The translations under genes and the position numbers were made by a program. Positions 53,215-64,000 of a stretch of DNA of 64,000 bases are shown one piece after another (position 1 is the stretch's first letter; the number at the start of each line of letters is the position of its first letter). Location: assembly GCA_025056865.1 (NCBI GenBank), contig JANWVO010000025.1, positions 62,001 through 126,000 of the forward strand. Direction: 5' to 3'. The notes beneath the pieces were generated by a model, which did no database searches, was not told the DNA's origin, and saw nothing but the letters and a program-made list of their open reading frames with translations. Source of the stretch: Bryobacteraceae bacterium (GTDB lineage: Bacteria > Acidobacteriota > Terriglobia > Bryobacterales > Bryobacteraceae).

Positions 53215-54588
53215 GTGATCTTCCGCCTGCTTTCCCTGTTTCTGCTGATCGCTGTCTGCGCTTCCGCGCAGGCGCCGGCGCGCCTGCGCGTCAGCGAGAA
53301 CCGCCGCTATCTGGAAGACTCCGCCGGCCGGCCCTTCTTTTACCTCGGCGACACTGCCTGGCAGCTCTTCCATCGGCTCAGCCGCGAAGAGGCGGAGTTC
53401 TACCTCCGCAACCGCGCCGCCAAGGGCTTCACTGTCATCCAGGCGGTGCTGCTGGCCGAGCTCGGCGGGCTCGACGAGCCCAATGCCAACGGCGACTTCG
53501 CCCTGATCGACAGGGATCCGGACCGGCCCAACGAGGCCTATTTCCGCCACGCCGACTCGATCATCCGCCTTGCCAACCAGCTCGGGCTCGTCATGGGCGT
53601 GCTGCCCACCTGGGGCTCCTGGTGGAAGACCGGGCCGTCGCGCATCTTCGATCCCGGGAAGGCCTACCGCTACGGGCTCTTCCTCGGAAAGCGCTACCGG
53701 GACGCGTCGCTCATCTGGATTCTCGGCGGCGATCAGAATGTAGAAACAGACGAAGAGCGGGCGATCATCGACGCGATGGCGCGCGGCCTGCGCGAGGCAG
53801 ACGGAGGCACGCACCTGATCACATTCCACCCGCGCGGCCCGGGGCAGTCCTCGCAGGCGCTACGGGACGCGCCGTGGCTCGACTTCCACATGAACCAGAC
53901 CTCGCACGGCGCGCGCGATCATGACACCGGCCTTTTCATCGAGCACGACCTCCGGCTTGAGCCGCTGCGGCCGACGCTCGACGGCGAGCCGCGCTACGAA
54001 ACAATCCCCGTGGGATTCTACATGGCGAACTACAGCCGGCTGGACCGCTTCGATGATTTCGACGTGCGCCAGGCTGCCTGGTGGGCCGTGCTCGCAGGCG
54101 CCTGCGGGCACACCTATGGGCACAACAGCGTCTGGCAGATGTGGCAGCCCGGCCGCAAGCCTGTCCTGTGGGCCTCCATTCCGTGGCGCGAAGCGCTCGA
54201 TCACCCGGGCGCCTTCCAGATGGGCCACCTGCGGCGGCTGTTGGAGATGCGCTCCTTCGCACGCCTGGTTCCGGACCAGACGCTCGTGCTGAATGCGCCC
54301 CAGACCGGCGGAGCGAAGGTGCGCGCGGCGCGGGCCGCCGACGGCTCGTTCGTGATCGTTTACAGTCCGTTCGGCGAGCCGTTCACTATTCAGAAGAGCC
54401 GGCTGCCGGCGCGGCGGCTGAAGGAGATCTGGTACGACCCGCGCTACGGCGTGGCGCACCTGGTGCACCGCACCGATAACCAGGGCTTCCAGACCTACGC
54501 GCCGCCGACGCGCGGCCGCGGCCAGGATTGGGTGCTGATCCTCGAGGATGACGCGGCAAAACTGCCGCCTCTTCCGGGGACGGAGTGA
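53215..54588 (+). CDS. Exported DUF4038/apiosidase-like glycoside hydrolase (GH140-like)
   Basis: 457 aa with a signal sequence (FRLLSLFLLIAVCASAQA). The TIM-barrel DUF4038 domain is shown by GRPFFYLGDTAWQLFHRLSR, FTVIQAVLLAELGG, LIWILGGDQNV and FHMNQTSHGARDHD. A C-terminal beta domain (KVRAARAADGSFVIVYSPFG, ending DWVLILEDD) matches the putative collagen-binding domain that follows this barrel. Characterised GH140 enzymes release apiose from pectin side chains; the exact substrate here is unproven. GTG at 53215 is chosen from signal-peptide position and the TAGAAT element. Confidence 0.85.
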   Translation: MIFRLLSLFLLIAVCASAQAPARLRVSENRRYLEDSAGRPFFYLGDTAWQLFHRLSREEAEFYLRNRAAKGFTVIQAVLLAELGGLDEPNANGDFALIDRDPDRPNEAYFRHADSIIRLANQLGLVMGVLPTWGSWWKTGPSRIFDPGKAYRYGLFLGKRYRDASLIWILGGDQNVETDEERAIIDAMARGLREADGGTHLITFHPRGPGQSSQALRDAPWLDFHMNQTSHGARDHDTGLFIEHDLRLEPLRPTLDGEPRYETIPVGFYMANYSRLDRFDDFDVRQAAWWAVLAGACGHTYGHNSVWQMWQPGRKPVLWASIPWREALDHPGAFQMGHLRRLLEMRSFARLVPDQTLVLNAPQTGGAKVRAARAADGSFVIVYSPFGEPFTIQKSRLPARRLKEIWYDPRYGVAHLVHRTDNQGFQTYAPPTRGRGQDWVLILEDDAAKLPPLPGTE

Positions 54589-54880
54589 CTCTCTTCGGAT
54601 CCCCGCAGCCTCTGCGCCAGCCCCGCGCTGCCGGCCTCTCCGTGCCTTGACCTGCGCGCCGACGCTGGCGGGTCCGCCTCCCGATTGCCGGCCCGAATCC
54701 CGCCACTGTGCAGTCTGGCCCGGAGTCCCGCCCGACACCACGCGGGCGCACGCTGCATGCCAGGGCGATCCGGCGCACCGGACCTCCGCATCTTCTCGCT
54801 TCCTGGCAGGGTGCCCCACGGCCGTCGCCCGCGCCGCGGGCGGCTCGACGGCAGGGAAGGGAGAAGGGAGAGGCCAGCCG

Positions 54881-56295
54881 TCACTCAAACATCTCTTCCG
54901 CGCGGACGAGGCGGGCGTTCGCCTTCGGAACCTCGATGGGCCTGTCCTGCACGCGGCGGTCTTCCTCCAGCACCCAGGCAGGCCGGGGAGCGTTGTAAGA
55001 CACGGGCGACGGGGCGTTGTCCAGGATGCGCTGCCGCAGCTCGTCCATGTCCTCGCCTGCGAAGGCGAATTGCATCGCCCCGGGGCGCAGCCAGCGCTGC
55101 ACGGCCCGGCGGACGTCCTCCGCGGACAGAGCGGCGAGCTGTTCCCTCAGCCAACCGGAAAAGGTTCCTGTGCCATAGAAAAGGCTGTCGATGACATGGC
55201 CGAGCTGCGCGCTGCGCGCCTCCTCCAGCAACACGGCATGGCGGGCAAGAAACTGCCGCGTCCGCTCGAACTCGTCCGGCGCAAGCCCCTCTTCGGCGAG
55301 CTTCTCCAACTCCGCGAGCGCGAGGCGCAGGGCGAAGTGCGCCTGCTGGCGCGCGACGGGGCGGATCCAGAGTTCGAAGATCTGCTGCCGGCGCGCGTGG
55401 TTCGGTTCGGGTTCAAGCGAGAACATCGGCCCGGGGAAGTACTCGATGTAGGCATAGGTGCCGTAGTTGAGGCCGCGGTGCTGGCGCAGGCTCTGAAACA
55501 GCCGGCCGCTGCTCATGCGGTGCTGCCCAAGGGCGGACACGGCGGTCAGCAGCGCCGCGTAATCCGGGTGCCCGCGCCGCACTTCGATGGGGAAGCCCGC
55601 GGAAATCGCCACGCCCTGCGCCGGCTTCTCGATGAACAGCATTCCGGTGGCTTCAGTCCCGGGCGCCGGCGGCGCGCCGGCGCCGTTGCGCGCCTTGGGA
55701 GGCAGGGTTTTCAGCCTCTGGCGCAGCAGTTCGCACGCCCCTTCGGCCCATGCGCCTCCGCAGGCGAGAATGGCGTTGTCGAAGGCGAACTCGGCGGTGT
55801 AGAACTCCCTGACATGCTCGAGGGCCATCCTGCGAAGGGAGCCCACGCGGCCGGCGCAGCAGTGCCCGTAAGGGTGGCCGCGGAAGACCATGCCGTAAAG
55901 GGCCTCCCGCGCCAGCTCTTCGTCGTTTTCTCCGCGCAGATGGGCCTCCAGATAGTGAAGCGCATCGTCGCGCAGCCGGATGAAATCTTCCTCCCGCCAG
56001 CCGGGGTCGCCGAGCATTTCGGCCAGCAGCTCGGCCGCCTCTTCGGCGTGGTCGCGGTGGCAGTCCAGCCGGAAGCAGACCATCTCCTTGTCCACGGTGC
56101 AGGAGAGGGCGGCGCCCCGTGGGAACAGAAAATCCAGGATTTGTTTGTATGTGCGCCGGCGCGTGCCGCCGTAGGCAAGCATGTGTCCTGCCAGCCACGC
56201 TGCCCCTTCCCGGCCCGCCGGATCCGACGCGGACCCGGTCAGGAACACGAGGCGCACCGAGAGCGCCGGGGAAGCATCGGGAAACGGGAGCGCCT

Positions 56296-56299
<4 letters not shown>
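54881..56299 (-). CDS. M16 family peptidase homologue, inactive-type subunit
   Basis: 472 aa with the two-lobe M16 fold. The zinc motif HxxEH is absent (the region reads LAGHMLAYGG), while the Arg/Tyr-type substrate features and the glycine-rich stretch (HRGLNYGTYAYIEYF) remain. In bacterial M16B enzymes an inactive subunit pairs with an active one to form the chamber. The active partner is encoded immediately upstream with a four-base ATGA overlap. No signal peptide is evident. Confidence 0.85.
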
Positions 56300-57573
<1,274 letters not shown>

Positions 57574-58922
57574 TCGTCTCCCTGGATCTTTTCAAGAGTT
57601 TCGGCCACCTCGATCAGCCGCTCGTCTTCATAGGGCGCGCCGATGAGCTGCACGCCGGCCGGCATTCCATTGCGGTCCACTCCCGCCGGCGCCACCATCG
57701 CAGGCAGGCCGAACAGGTTGGCGGGCGTCAGCGGCCGGGCCGCCTCGAGAATGGGCATCGGCGGCTGACGGTGCGGGTAGGCGGTCGTGCCGAAGGCAGG
57801 CGCGAGAATCACCGTTTCCGCCCCCAGCCGTTCCAGCAGGCGGGCACGGAGCGCATCGCGCTCGCCGAGCACGGCGAGCAGCCGGTTGATGTCCACGGTC
57901 TCGCGCGCCTCTTTCATCAGCTCCGTGCCGGTCCATGCGAGCTCATCTTCGCGGCCGGCCGTCATCGCGCGAAGATTCTGGGTGATGAAATCCACGAAGA
58001 GCACGCGCCAGAGCTCGTGCGCGCGCTCGAACAGGGGCGGGTCGAACTCTTCCACCGCGAAACCCGCCCCGGCCAGCAGGCGGGCCGCCCGGTCCACGGC
58101 AGCGGCGCATTCTTCCTGCACGCCCTCGATCCGCCATATGGCCAGCCGCGTTCCCGTGCGGCCCCAGCGGACAGGAACGGGAGCGCTGAACGGGTCCCGA
58201 ACATCCCAGCCTGCCAGCGTTTCAAACAGGATCCGCACATCCCGTGCGGAGCGCGCCATCGGCCCGCCCACGCCCATGAATCCTGCCGGGTGTCCGATGA
58301 CGGGCCAGTGGCCGCCCGCGCCGACGCGGCCGGGCGTGGGCTTCAGGCCGCAGATGCCGCAGAAGTGCGCCGGCTCGCGAATGGAGCCGCCGCCGTCGCT
58401 GCCGATGCCGCCCGCGCTCATGCAGGCGGCGATGGCTGCCGCCTCGCCCCCGCTCGAGCCGCCGGCGGTCCGCGAAGGATCCCACGGATGGCAGGCGCGC
58501 CCAATGATGCGGTTGTCGGTCTCGTAGTAGTAAAGGAACTCCGGCGTGGACGTCTTGCCAATGACGATGGCGCCCGCGGCGCGCAGTCTCGCCGCGGCGT
58601 TGGAATCCTGCGCCGCGCGCTCCTCGCGCCGCAGCAGGCTGCCGCACCAGGTGACGCGCCCCGCGAGGTCGAAACTGTCCTTCACGGTGACGGGAATGCC
58701 TGACAACGGCCCCGGCAGCGGCTGCCGGGCCTGCTGCCGCGCCTGCTCCGCATAGACCTCGACAAAGGCATTCACCCGCGGATTGCTGCGCTCGATCTCG
58801 GCCAGATGCGCATCCACCAGTTCGGCGGCGCTTGTCTCGCCGCGAGCCAGCGCTTCGCGCATGCGCCAGAGCGGCATCCGGTTCCACATGATTCCAGACT
58901 ATCAATGGAAGGGCGGGCTACA

Positions 58923-60125
58923 ATGGCGCATGTGGCGGCATTGACCTTCGAACAGGCGCGCGCGGAAGTGCTGGCGCGCGTCGCCGCGCTCGCTCCTTCG
59001 CCTGCGGTGGAGGCCGTGCCGCTGTATGCGGCCGCCGGCCGGGTTCTGGCCGAAACGGTTCCCGCGGACCGGGATTACCCTCCGGAGCCGCGCTCCATGC
59101 GCGACGGCTTCGCCATCCGCTCGGCCGATGCGCCCGGCGAATTCGACGTGCTGGGAGAGGTGCGCGCGGGCGAGCCATGCCGATTCACGGTAGGACCGCG
59201 GCAGGCGGTCGAAATCATGACGGGCGCGACAGTGCCCGAAGGGGCTGACGCCGTGGTGATGATCGAGCACGTGCATTGCGAGGGACAGCGGTTGCGCGTG
59301 CCGCAGGCTGTGGAAGCAGGAGCCAACATCAGCCCGCGCGGCTCCTCGCTGGCCGCCGGCTCGCCTGCCATCGAGGCGGGAACCCGGCTGACGCCCGCAT
59401 CGGTGGCGTTGCTGGCTGCGGTGGGCGCGGCGCGCGTTCCGGTGTACGCCCGCCCGCGCGTGGCCATCCTGCCCACCGGCGACGAGCTGGTGGAAGTCGA
59501 CGAGACGCCGGCCCCGTGGCAGATCCGCAACTCCAACTCGCACGCCCTGGCGGCGCAGGTGCGCCGCGCAGGCGGAGAACCGGTGGCGCTGCCGCCAGTC
59601 CGCGACCGGCTGGAGGAGACCGTCGAGTCGCTCGAGGAAGCGCTGACACAGGATCTCGTGCTTTTGTCGGGCGGCGTTTCCGCCGGCAAGTACGATCTGG
59701 TAGAGCAGGCCCTGGCGCGTTTCGGCGCCGAGATCTACTTCGACCGCGTGCTCATCCAGCCTGGCCAGCCCTGCGTGTTCGGACGCGCGGGGAAGACCTT
59801 TTTCTTCGGGTTGCCGGGCAATCCGGCCTCCACGTTCGTCTGCTTCGAAATCTTCGCCCGCGCCGCGCTGGATCTGCTGGGCGGCGTGCGGCAGCCGGTG
59901 CTGCCTTTCACGCTGGCAGCTCTGGCCGAGCCTTTCCGCCACAAGCCCGGCCTGACGCGCTTCCTGCCGGCCCGCCTGGAGGACGGCGCCCGCATCCGGC
60001 CGATTCCCTGGGGCGGCTCCGGCGACATCCGCGCCCTCGCGCTGGCCAACTGCTTTCTTGTCGCCGACCCCGACCGGCCCGCCTACGAAGCCGGCGAGCT
60101 GATCCGCTTACTGATGGCGTCATGA
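58923..60125 (+). CDS. moeA: Molybdopterin molybdenumtransferase MoeA
   Basis: 400 aa. MoeA landmarks: [79 protein letters not shown] and [17 protein letters not shown]. It inserts molybdate into adenylylated molybdopterin. ATG at 58923 is given, but TACAAT (58919-58924) overlaps it; a leaderless transcript would start at GTG 58932, seven bases after that element, which leaves the domain complete. First gene of a moeA-moaC-mogA operon with ATGA overlaps. Confidence 0.95.
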   Translation: MAHVAALTFEQARAEVLARVAALAPSPAVEAVPLYAAAGRVLAETVPADRDYPPEPRSMRDGFAIRSADAPGEFDVLGEVRAGEPCRFTVGPRQAVEIMTGATVPEGADAVVMIEHVHCEGQRLRVPQAVEAGANISPRGSSLAAGSPAIEAGTRLTPASVALLAAVGAARVPVYARPRVAILPTGDELVEVDETPAPWQIRNSNSHALAAQVRRAGGEPVALPPVRDRLEETVESLEEALTQDLVLLSGGVSAGKYDLVEQALARFGAEIYFDRVLIQPGQPCVFGRAGKTFFFGLPGNPASTFVCFEIFARAALDLLGGVRQPVLPFTLAALAEPFRHKPGLTRFLPARLEDGARIRPIPWGGSGDIRALALANCFLVADPDRPAYEAGELIRLLMAS

Positions 60126-60592
60126 CAAAGCTCTCCCATTTCGATGACAAAGGCGAGGCGCGCATGGTGGACGTCAGCGCCAAGCCCGCCACGGCGCGCA
60201 CTGCCCGCGCAGAGGCGTTCGTGCGGATGAAGTCCGCCGTGCTGAAGGCGCTCGCCGAAAATCCCAAAGGCGACCCGCTGGAGGCAGCCCGCATCGCCGG
60301 CATCCTGGCGGCCAAGCGCACGGCGGAGCTGATTCCGATGTGCCACCCGCTGCCAATCACACACGCCGACGTCCAGGCGCGCGTGGAAGCGCGCGGAATC
60401 CGGATTGAAGCCAGCGTCTCCACCACGGCGCAAACCGGGGTGGAGATGGAGGCGCTGACGGCGGCTTCCGTGGCTGCTCTTACCGTCTACGACATGACGA
60501 AGGCCCTCGACAAGTCCATCACGATCGAGCGCATCCGCCTGCTGGAAAAAACCGGAGGGAAGAGCGGGCATTACCGCAGGAAAACGCGATGA
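60122..60592 (+). CDS. moaC: Cyclic pyranopterin monophosphate synthase MoaC
   Basis: 156 aa. The signature [17 protein letters not shown] and the C-terminal [28 protein letters not shown] identify MoaC; the usual MCKA is MTKA here. It works with MoaA to convert GTP to cyclic pyranopterin monophosphate; no moaA is in the window. ATG at 60122 overlaps the moeA TGA, and its TGA overlaps the next ATG. Confidence 0.95.
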   Translation: MTKLSHFDDKGEARMVDVSAKPATARTARAEAFVRMKSAVLKALAENPKGDPLEAARIAGILAAKRTAELIPMCHPLPITHADVQARVEARGIRIEASVSTTAQTGVEMEALTAASVAALTVYDMTKALDKSITIERIRLLEKTGGKSGHYRRKTR

Positions 60593-61080
60593 TTCGCGTA
60601 GCCGTGCTCACCATCTCCGACTCCTGCGCGGCAAGGCTGCGGGAGGACGCCTCCGGCCCTGCTGTGGCGGGTCTCTGCGAGGCGCAGGGCTGGAGCGTAA
60701 TGCACCGGGAAATCCTGCCGGACGAGCCGGAGGCCATCCGGCGCCGCCTGGAAGAACTGGCCGACTCTGGCGCGGTGGAACTGATCCTGACAACCGGAGG
60801 AACGGGGATCGCCGAGCGCGACTCCACGCCGGAGGCGACACGCGCCGTCCTAGGCAAAGAGCTGCCCGGGCTGGCGGAACTGATGCGGGCCGAGGGCCTC
60901 CGCCACACGCGCCGCGCGGTGCTGTCCCGGGCGGTGGCGGGCACGCGCGGCCGCTGCCTGATCGTCAACCTGCCCGGCTCGCCAAAGGGTGCCGTCCAGT
61001 CGTTGAATGCTATCTTGGATCTCGTGCCCCACATCGCCGACCTGCTGCGCGGGCGGACCGCGCATGGCGAAGGGCCGTAA
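60589..61080 (+). CDS. mogA: Molybdopterin adenylyltransferase (MogA/MoaB)
   Basis: 163 aa. Conserved elements are [41 protein letters not shown] and [19 protein letters not shown]. The TTGGTG loop and acidic DSTPE positions bind molybdopterin and AMP. It adenylates molybdopterin before MoeA acts. The start overlaps the moaC stop (ATGA). The VWFA gene follows after eight bases. Confidence 0.93.
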   Translation: MIRVAVLTISDSCAARLREDASGPAVAGLCEAQGWSVMHREILPDEPEAIRRRLEELADSGAVELILTTGGTGIAERDSTPEATRAVLGKELPGLAELMRAEGLRHTRRAVLSRAVAGTRGRCLIVNLPGSPKGAVQSLNAILDLVPHIADLLRGRTAHGEGP

Positions 61081-61088
61081 CGAACCGC

Positions 61089-62264
61089 ATGTCCCGCGCA
61101 TCCCACAAAATGATGAGAGTTCTGCGTCTGGCACTGCTGGCGTGCGCGCCCGCCCTGCTGATGGCGCAGATCACCCTGCCCGGCACCCCGGCTCCCAAGC
61201 CGGCGACTCCGCCGAAGAAAGCGCCGCAGATGCCGGGCCAGCCTGCGCCGCAACTGCCCGTGGATCTGGCCGAAGGCCCGGTGATCCGGGCGACAGTGAA
61301 CGTCGTGCTCGTGCCCACCACGGTCACCGACGAGAAGGGCCGCTTCGTGCAGGGGCTGGAGCCGCAGGATTTTCTCCTCTACGACAACGACAAGCTTCAG
61401 ACGATCAACCGGGACATCGCGGCGCTGCCGTTGTCCCTCGTGGTCTGCATCCAGCGCAGCAACAACATCGACACGATGCTGCCGAAGATCCGGCGCATCG
61501 GAAACGTGATGAACGACCTGCTGATCGGGCAGGACGGCGAGGCGGCGATTCTCGCCTTCGATCACCGCATCGAGCTGTTGCAGGACTTCACCCAGGATCC
61601 GGAGAAGATCAACGAAGCGGTGAAGCAGATCCGCCCCGGCAGCATGACCTCGCGGCTGAACGACGCGGTGCAGACCGCCATCCGGATGCTCCGCTACAAG
61701 AAAGACCGGCGCAAGGTGATCCTTCTGATTGCCGAAACGCTCGACCGCGGATCCGAGGCCAGCGTGAAAGAAGTGGCCACCGAGCTTCAGCTCCACAACG
61801 TGGACGTCTACACGCTGAACATCAACCGGCTGGTGACGCGCCTCACCGAGAAGCCGCAACTGCCGCGTCCGGATCCGTTCCCGCCCGGCGCCCGGCCGAG
61901 GCCGGGCATCGCCCCCCAGGATCCGACGACGCTGGCGCAGATGTCGGGTTCCCCAGGATATGCGGCGGAATTCATCCCGGTCATTGAGGAGATTTTCCGC
62001 GCTGCCAAGGCGATTTTCGTGAAAAATCCGGCGGAAGTCTATACGAAATTCACCGGAGGCCGCGAGTTCGGCTTCACCACCCAGGATGGCCTCGAGCGCG
62101 CCATCGCCGCCATCGGCTCGGAGATCCGCAGCCAGTACATCCTCAGCTATTCGCCGAACAACAAGCTCGAGGGCGGCTTCCACCGCATCCGGGTGGAAGT
62201 GAACCGGCCGCGGCTGAGGGTGAGGACGCGGCCCGGCTACTGGATGGCCGCGGTCCCCGAGTAA
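61089..62264 (+). CDS. Exported VWFA-related Acidobacterial-domain protein
   Basis: 391 aa with a signal sequence (VLRLALLACAPALLMAQ) and a Pro/Ala-rich linker. The domain then follows the pattern of the acidobacterial VWFA family: VNVVLVPTTVTDEKGRFVQGLEPQDFLLYDNDKLQTI before a Rossmann-like VWA core. The metal-site motif is degenerate: where VWA domains have DxSxS, this has CIQRSNN. The C-terminus ends YILSYSPNN and RVRTRPGYW, also typical. It probably mediates envelope protein contacts. Only eight bases separate it from mogA, so it may be co-transcribed with the molybdenum genes. Confidence 0.88.
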   Translation: MSRASHKMMRVLRLALLACAPALLMAQITLPGTPAPKPATPPKKAPQMPGQPAPQLPVDLAEGPVIRATVNVVLVPTTVTDEKGRFVQGLEPQDFLLYDNDKLQTINRDIAALPLSLVVCIQRSNNIDTMLPKIRRIGNVMNDLLIGQDGEAAILAFDHRIELLQDFTQDPEKINEAVKQIRPGSMTSRLNDAVQTAIRMLRYKKDRRKVILLIAETLDRGSEASVKEVATELQLHNVDVYTLNINRLVTRLTEKPQLPRPDPFPPGARPRPGIAPQDPTTLAQMSGSPGYAAEFIPVIEEIFRAAKAIFVKNPAEVYTKFTGGREFGFTTQDGLERAIAAIGSEIRSQYILSYSPNNKLEGGFHRIRVEVNRPRLRVRTRPGYWMAAVPE

Positions 62265-62277
62265 GCGGCGCGGCGGG

Positions 62278-63495
62278 TCAGGCGGCGCGGCGAAATTCGA
62301 TCGCCCCGAAGCTGACCACGCTCTGCGGATCGATGTTCCACTGCTCGTAGTGCCGCATCCGGCCGCGCGCATCGGGCACGGCTTTCAGGAAGGTGTAAAA
62401 GGGAGCGCTGCCGCACCACTTCAGATCGTCGTGGTTCGGCTGCACGAGATTCCAGAAGCCTTCGGCGTCGCCCTGTTCCAGCTTCTGGATGCGGGCCTTG
62501 TCCCGCTCCGCGACTTCGAGCATCTCCCCCCGCTGGGCTTCCGCCTGAATGGGGTCTCCATAGCGGCGGCCCATGTGGGCCATGTCGACGCCCAGCACCC
62601 AGCACAGACGCTTGCCTTCGGCGGCCTGCAACTCCCCGAGCGCGTCGAGAAACTCGCGCACGCATTCGTCTTCCTCCGGCCTCCCGCCTCGGTACAGGCT
62701 CCGGGCGAAAGGCCCCACCAGGATGGGCAGGATGCGCACCTCCGGGCCGAACAGCGCCTGAAGAAACACGACCTGGAATTCGATGGAGTGCTCCACCGCG
62801 TGGCAGTAATCCTCCATCTTTGACGCGCGGGGGGCCCGGGAGGCGAGCCTCTCGACCAGCGCCCTCTCCGTGCGCGCCGTGCCGAACGGTGTGACAAAGT
62901 CCTTGCGGGTGAGGCCGAATTTCTCCGGCTCGCCGTAATGGGACGTGCCCAGCACGACGAAAACACGGTCTGCAAGGCCGCGGCCCAGCACGCGGTAGGC
63001 CTCGCGGTAGCTTGCCCAGCCGCCCTCCGGACTTACGTGCGGCGCGGCGATGCCCACCAGGTCCTCGCCGTCCCCGCCCGGCTCCAGCCCCTGCCGGCTC
63101 ACCCACTCCCGCAGCATGCCGCCTTCGTCCGGGTACGCGCTGCCGGCGTGCGCGGGCTGGCGGATGGGCGATTCGGCGAACGCCCGCTGCCGCGCCTCCT
63201 TCATCTGCTCGAACACGGGCCCCTCGAGGAAGCCGGCGCGTTCGAGCGCATTCTTCAGATGATCCATGATCTCGCCGCTGCGCAGGTCGTTCGTCATCCG
63301 GTAGATGGCGGCGCGCAGCTCGTCCTCGCTCTGTTCGCCGTCGAACATCGCCAGCAGCGGCACCAGCGGAGGCGGCACGATGAGCGTCACGTCGGAGTAC
63401 CCGAACGGGTCGCGCATCATCAGCCCGGGACGGTCCTCGAGCGGCGAAGGGAGAAAATCGAGATCCATCCGCAGGCGGGGTAGTGGTTTCGACAT
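62278..63495 (-). CDS. MEMO1 family protein (AmmeMemoRadiSam system protein B)
   Basis: 405 aa. The MEMO domain occupies ~140-405: IAAPHVSPEGGWASYREAYRVL, VFVVLGTSHYGEPEKFGLT, EDYCHAVEHSIEFQVVFLQALFG, ILPILVGPF and LGVDMAHMGRRYGDP, keeping the His and Cys residues of the metal-site region. The first ~135 residues form an extra helical domain (SEDELRAAIYRMTNDLRSGEI) not present in the minimal protein. The AmmeMemoRadiSam partners (AMMECR1 and a radical SAM enzyme) are not nearby. ATG at 63495 is taken over GTG at 63498. Confidence 0.85.
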   Translation of the reverse strand: MSKPLPRLRMDLDFLPSPLEDRPGLMMRDPFGYSDVTLIVPPPLVPLLAMFDGEQSEDELRAAIYRMTNDLRSGEIMDHLKNALERAGFLEGPVFEQMKEARQRAFAESPIRQPAHAGSAYPDEGGMLREWVSRQGLEPGGDGEDLVGIAAPHVSPEGGWASYREAYRVLGRGLADRVFVVLGTSHYGEPEKFGLTRKDFVTPFGTARTERALVERLASRAPRASKMEDYCHAVEHSIEFQVVFLQALFGPEVRILPILVGPFARSLYRGGRPEEDECVREFLDALGELQAAEGKRLCWVLGVDMAHMGRRYGDPIQAEAQRGEMLEVAERDKARIQKLEQGDAEGFWNLVQPNHDDLKWCGSAPFYTFLKAVPDARGRMRHYEQWNIDPQSVVSFGAIEFRRAA

Positions 63496-63501
63496 CACTC
63501 C

Positions 63502-63507
63502 ATCATA
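63502..63507 (-). promoter_or_regulatory. -10 element of the MEMO1-family gene
   Basis: TATGAT on the minus strand, six bases before the ATG at 63495. A 16-nt inverted repeat, CCCGCCG/CGGCGGG (63520-63535), lies just upstream between the divergent genes. Confidence 0.5.
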
Positions 63508-63570
63508 ATGTGAAGTGCCCCCGCCGCACGGCGGGCGGCCCTACATCCAATATTCCAGCAGGTGCAGGCG

Positions 63571-63864
63571 ATGATAGAAAGGCTCGACGAACAGCGGATC
63601 CGCGAGGCGCTCGCCACGCTGCCCGGCTGGAAGGAGGAGGGCGGCAAACTGTGCCGCCGTTACGAATTCCCTTCCTTCAGCCATGCCATCGGATTCATGG
63701 CCGCGGCCGCCACCTTCATCGAGAAGATGGACCACCATCCGGAATGGTCGAACGTCTACAACCGCGTCGAGGTGCGCCTGTGGACGCACGACGCAGGCGG
63801 CATCACGCAGCTCGATGCCGAACTCGCCCGCCGCCTGGAAGAGCTCGCCCGCCGGCTCCTTTAA
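63571..63864 (+). CDS. Pterin-4a-carbinolamine dehydratase
   Basis: 97 aa, full length for PCD/DCoH. LATLPGWKEEGGKLCRRYEFPSF, FIEKMDHHPEWSNVYNRVEVRLWTHDAGGIT includes the active-site pair of His residues and the downstream His. It dehydrates 4a-hydroxytetrahydrobiopterin during pterin recycling; such genes also occur without a phenylalanine hydroxylase. ATG at 63571 is chosen. GTG at 63562, seven bases after AATATT, is an alternative leaderless start. Confidence 0.93.
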   Translation: MIERLDEQRIREALATLPGWKEEGGKLCRRYEFPSFSHAIGFMAAAATFIEKMDHHPEWSNVYNRVEVRLWTHDAGGITQLDAELARRLEELARRLL

Positions 63865-63872
63865 ATGCGCTT

Positions 63873-64000
63873 ATGAAGCTGAACTCCGCCCTGTTGCTCT
63901 GCCTTTGCGCCGCCGTCTGCGCGCAGACGTCTTTTCCGGGCTCTCCCCATCTGGACGCAGCCATCGAGGAAGCCATCGCGAAAGACCAGATCCCGGGCGC
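63873..64000 (+). CDS. Exported serine hydrolase N-terminus (beta-lactamase-like), truncated by window end
   Basis: The first 42 codons are visible. A signal sequence (LNSALLLCLCAAVCAQT) is followed by HLDAAIEEAIAKDQIPGA, which matches the start of class C beta-lactamase / serine-hydrolase-family proteins (an amphipathic helix then IPGA). The catalytic SxxK lies beyond the window. ATG at 63873 starts eight bases after the pterin dehydratase stop. Confidence 0.65.
   Translation, partial: MKLNSALLLCLCAAVCAQTSFPGSPHLDAAIEEAIAKDQIPG

Noticed and set aside
54589-54880. Gene or RNA in the gap between the apiosidase-like and M16 genes
   Set aside because: 292 bases with only GC-rich imperfect dyads (for example around 54819-54853) and no T run, ribosome site or coding pattern.

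Overview
The window is GC-rich, protein-coding bacterial chromosome, most likely from an Acidobacteriota of the Solibacter/Bryobacter type (Bryobacterales). The evidence is a VWFA-related Acidobacterial-domain protein (61089-62264), an Oar-like TonB receptor with a carboxypeptidase-regulatory N-terminus (6720-10187), a PEP-CTERM protein, a small secreted protein of a kind common in Acidobacteria (45473-45886) and a tandem DUF507 protein. The species assignment is inference. I saw no rRNA, tRNA, intact insertion sequence, phage gene or cas gene.

Layout. 1-6.5 kb: the end of a metallopeptidase gene, then a minus-strand operon (DUF1175 cysteine-hydrolase-like protein, thioester alpha-2-macroglobulin, small membrane protein, macro-domain protein). 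6.7-12.2 kb: TonB receptor with a puzzling start region, and an ABC exporter. 12.2-19.6 kb: parvulin, PilZ-J-domain fusion, PIG-L deacetylase, GT2-GtrA fusion, MurJ, zinc-ribbon coiled-coil protein, esterase. A 29-bp repeat occurs twice with a 32-bp gap at 14883-14972. 19.9-28.6 kb: tryptophanase, EF-G paralogue, ceramidase-like protein, then a plus-strand operon of PPi-type phosphofructokinase, methyltransferase, TIGR00300 protein and QueF. 28.6-35.4 kb (minus): two-domain glycosyltransferase, helical-barrel protein, thiol-redox protein, slipin and NfeD. 35.4-37.7 kb: a lower-GC patch with a PEP-CTERM gene and 1.2 kb without a convincing gene. 37.7-45.9 kb: accC/accB/M24 peptidase, RraA-like, DUF507, ribokinase, membrane protein, TPR protein, secreted protein. 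46.2-54.6 kb: FHA-GAF-sigma54 activator, TPR protein, GlgX, MetW, MetX, apiosidase-like protein. 54.9-64 kb: M16 peptidase pair, amidase, moeA-moaC-mogA plus VWFA protein, MEMO1 protein, pterin dehydratase and the start of a serine hydrolase.

How the genes work together. Envelope functions dominate: peptidoglycan precursor flipping (MurJ), protease trapping (alpha-2-macroglobulin), membrane quality control (NfeD-slipin), outer-membrane uptake, polysaccharide building, and secreted hydrolases. The metabolic blocks are fatty-acid initiation (accBC), methionine (metX-metW), molybdenum cofactor, queuosine (queF) and glycogen debranching. Many genes overlap their neighbours by four bases (ATGA/GTGA), so translational coupling is common. 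At about a dozen gene starts a TAnnnT-like hexamer lies only 6-8 bases before the start codon, which suggests frequent leaderless mRNAs.
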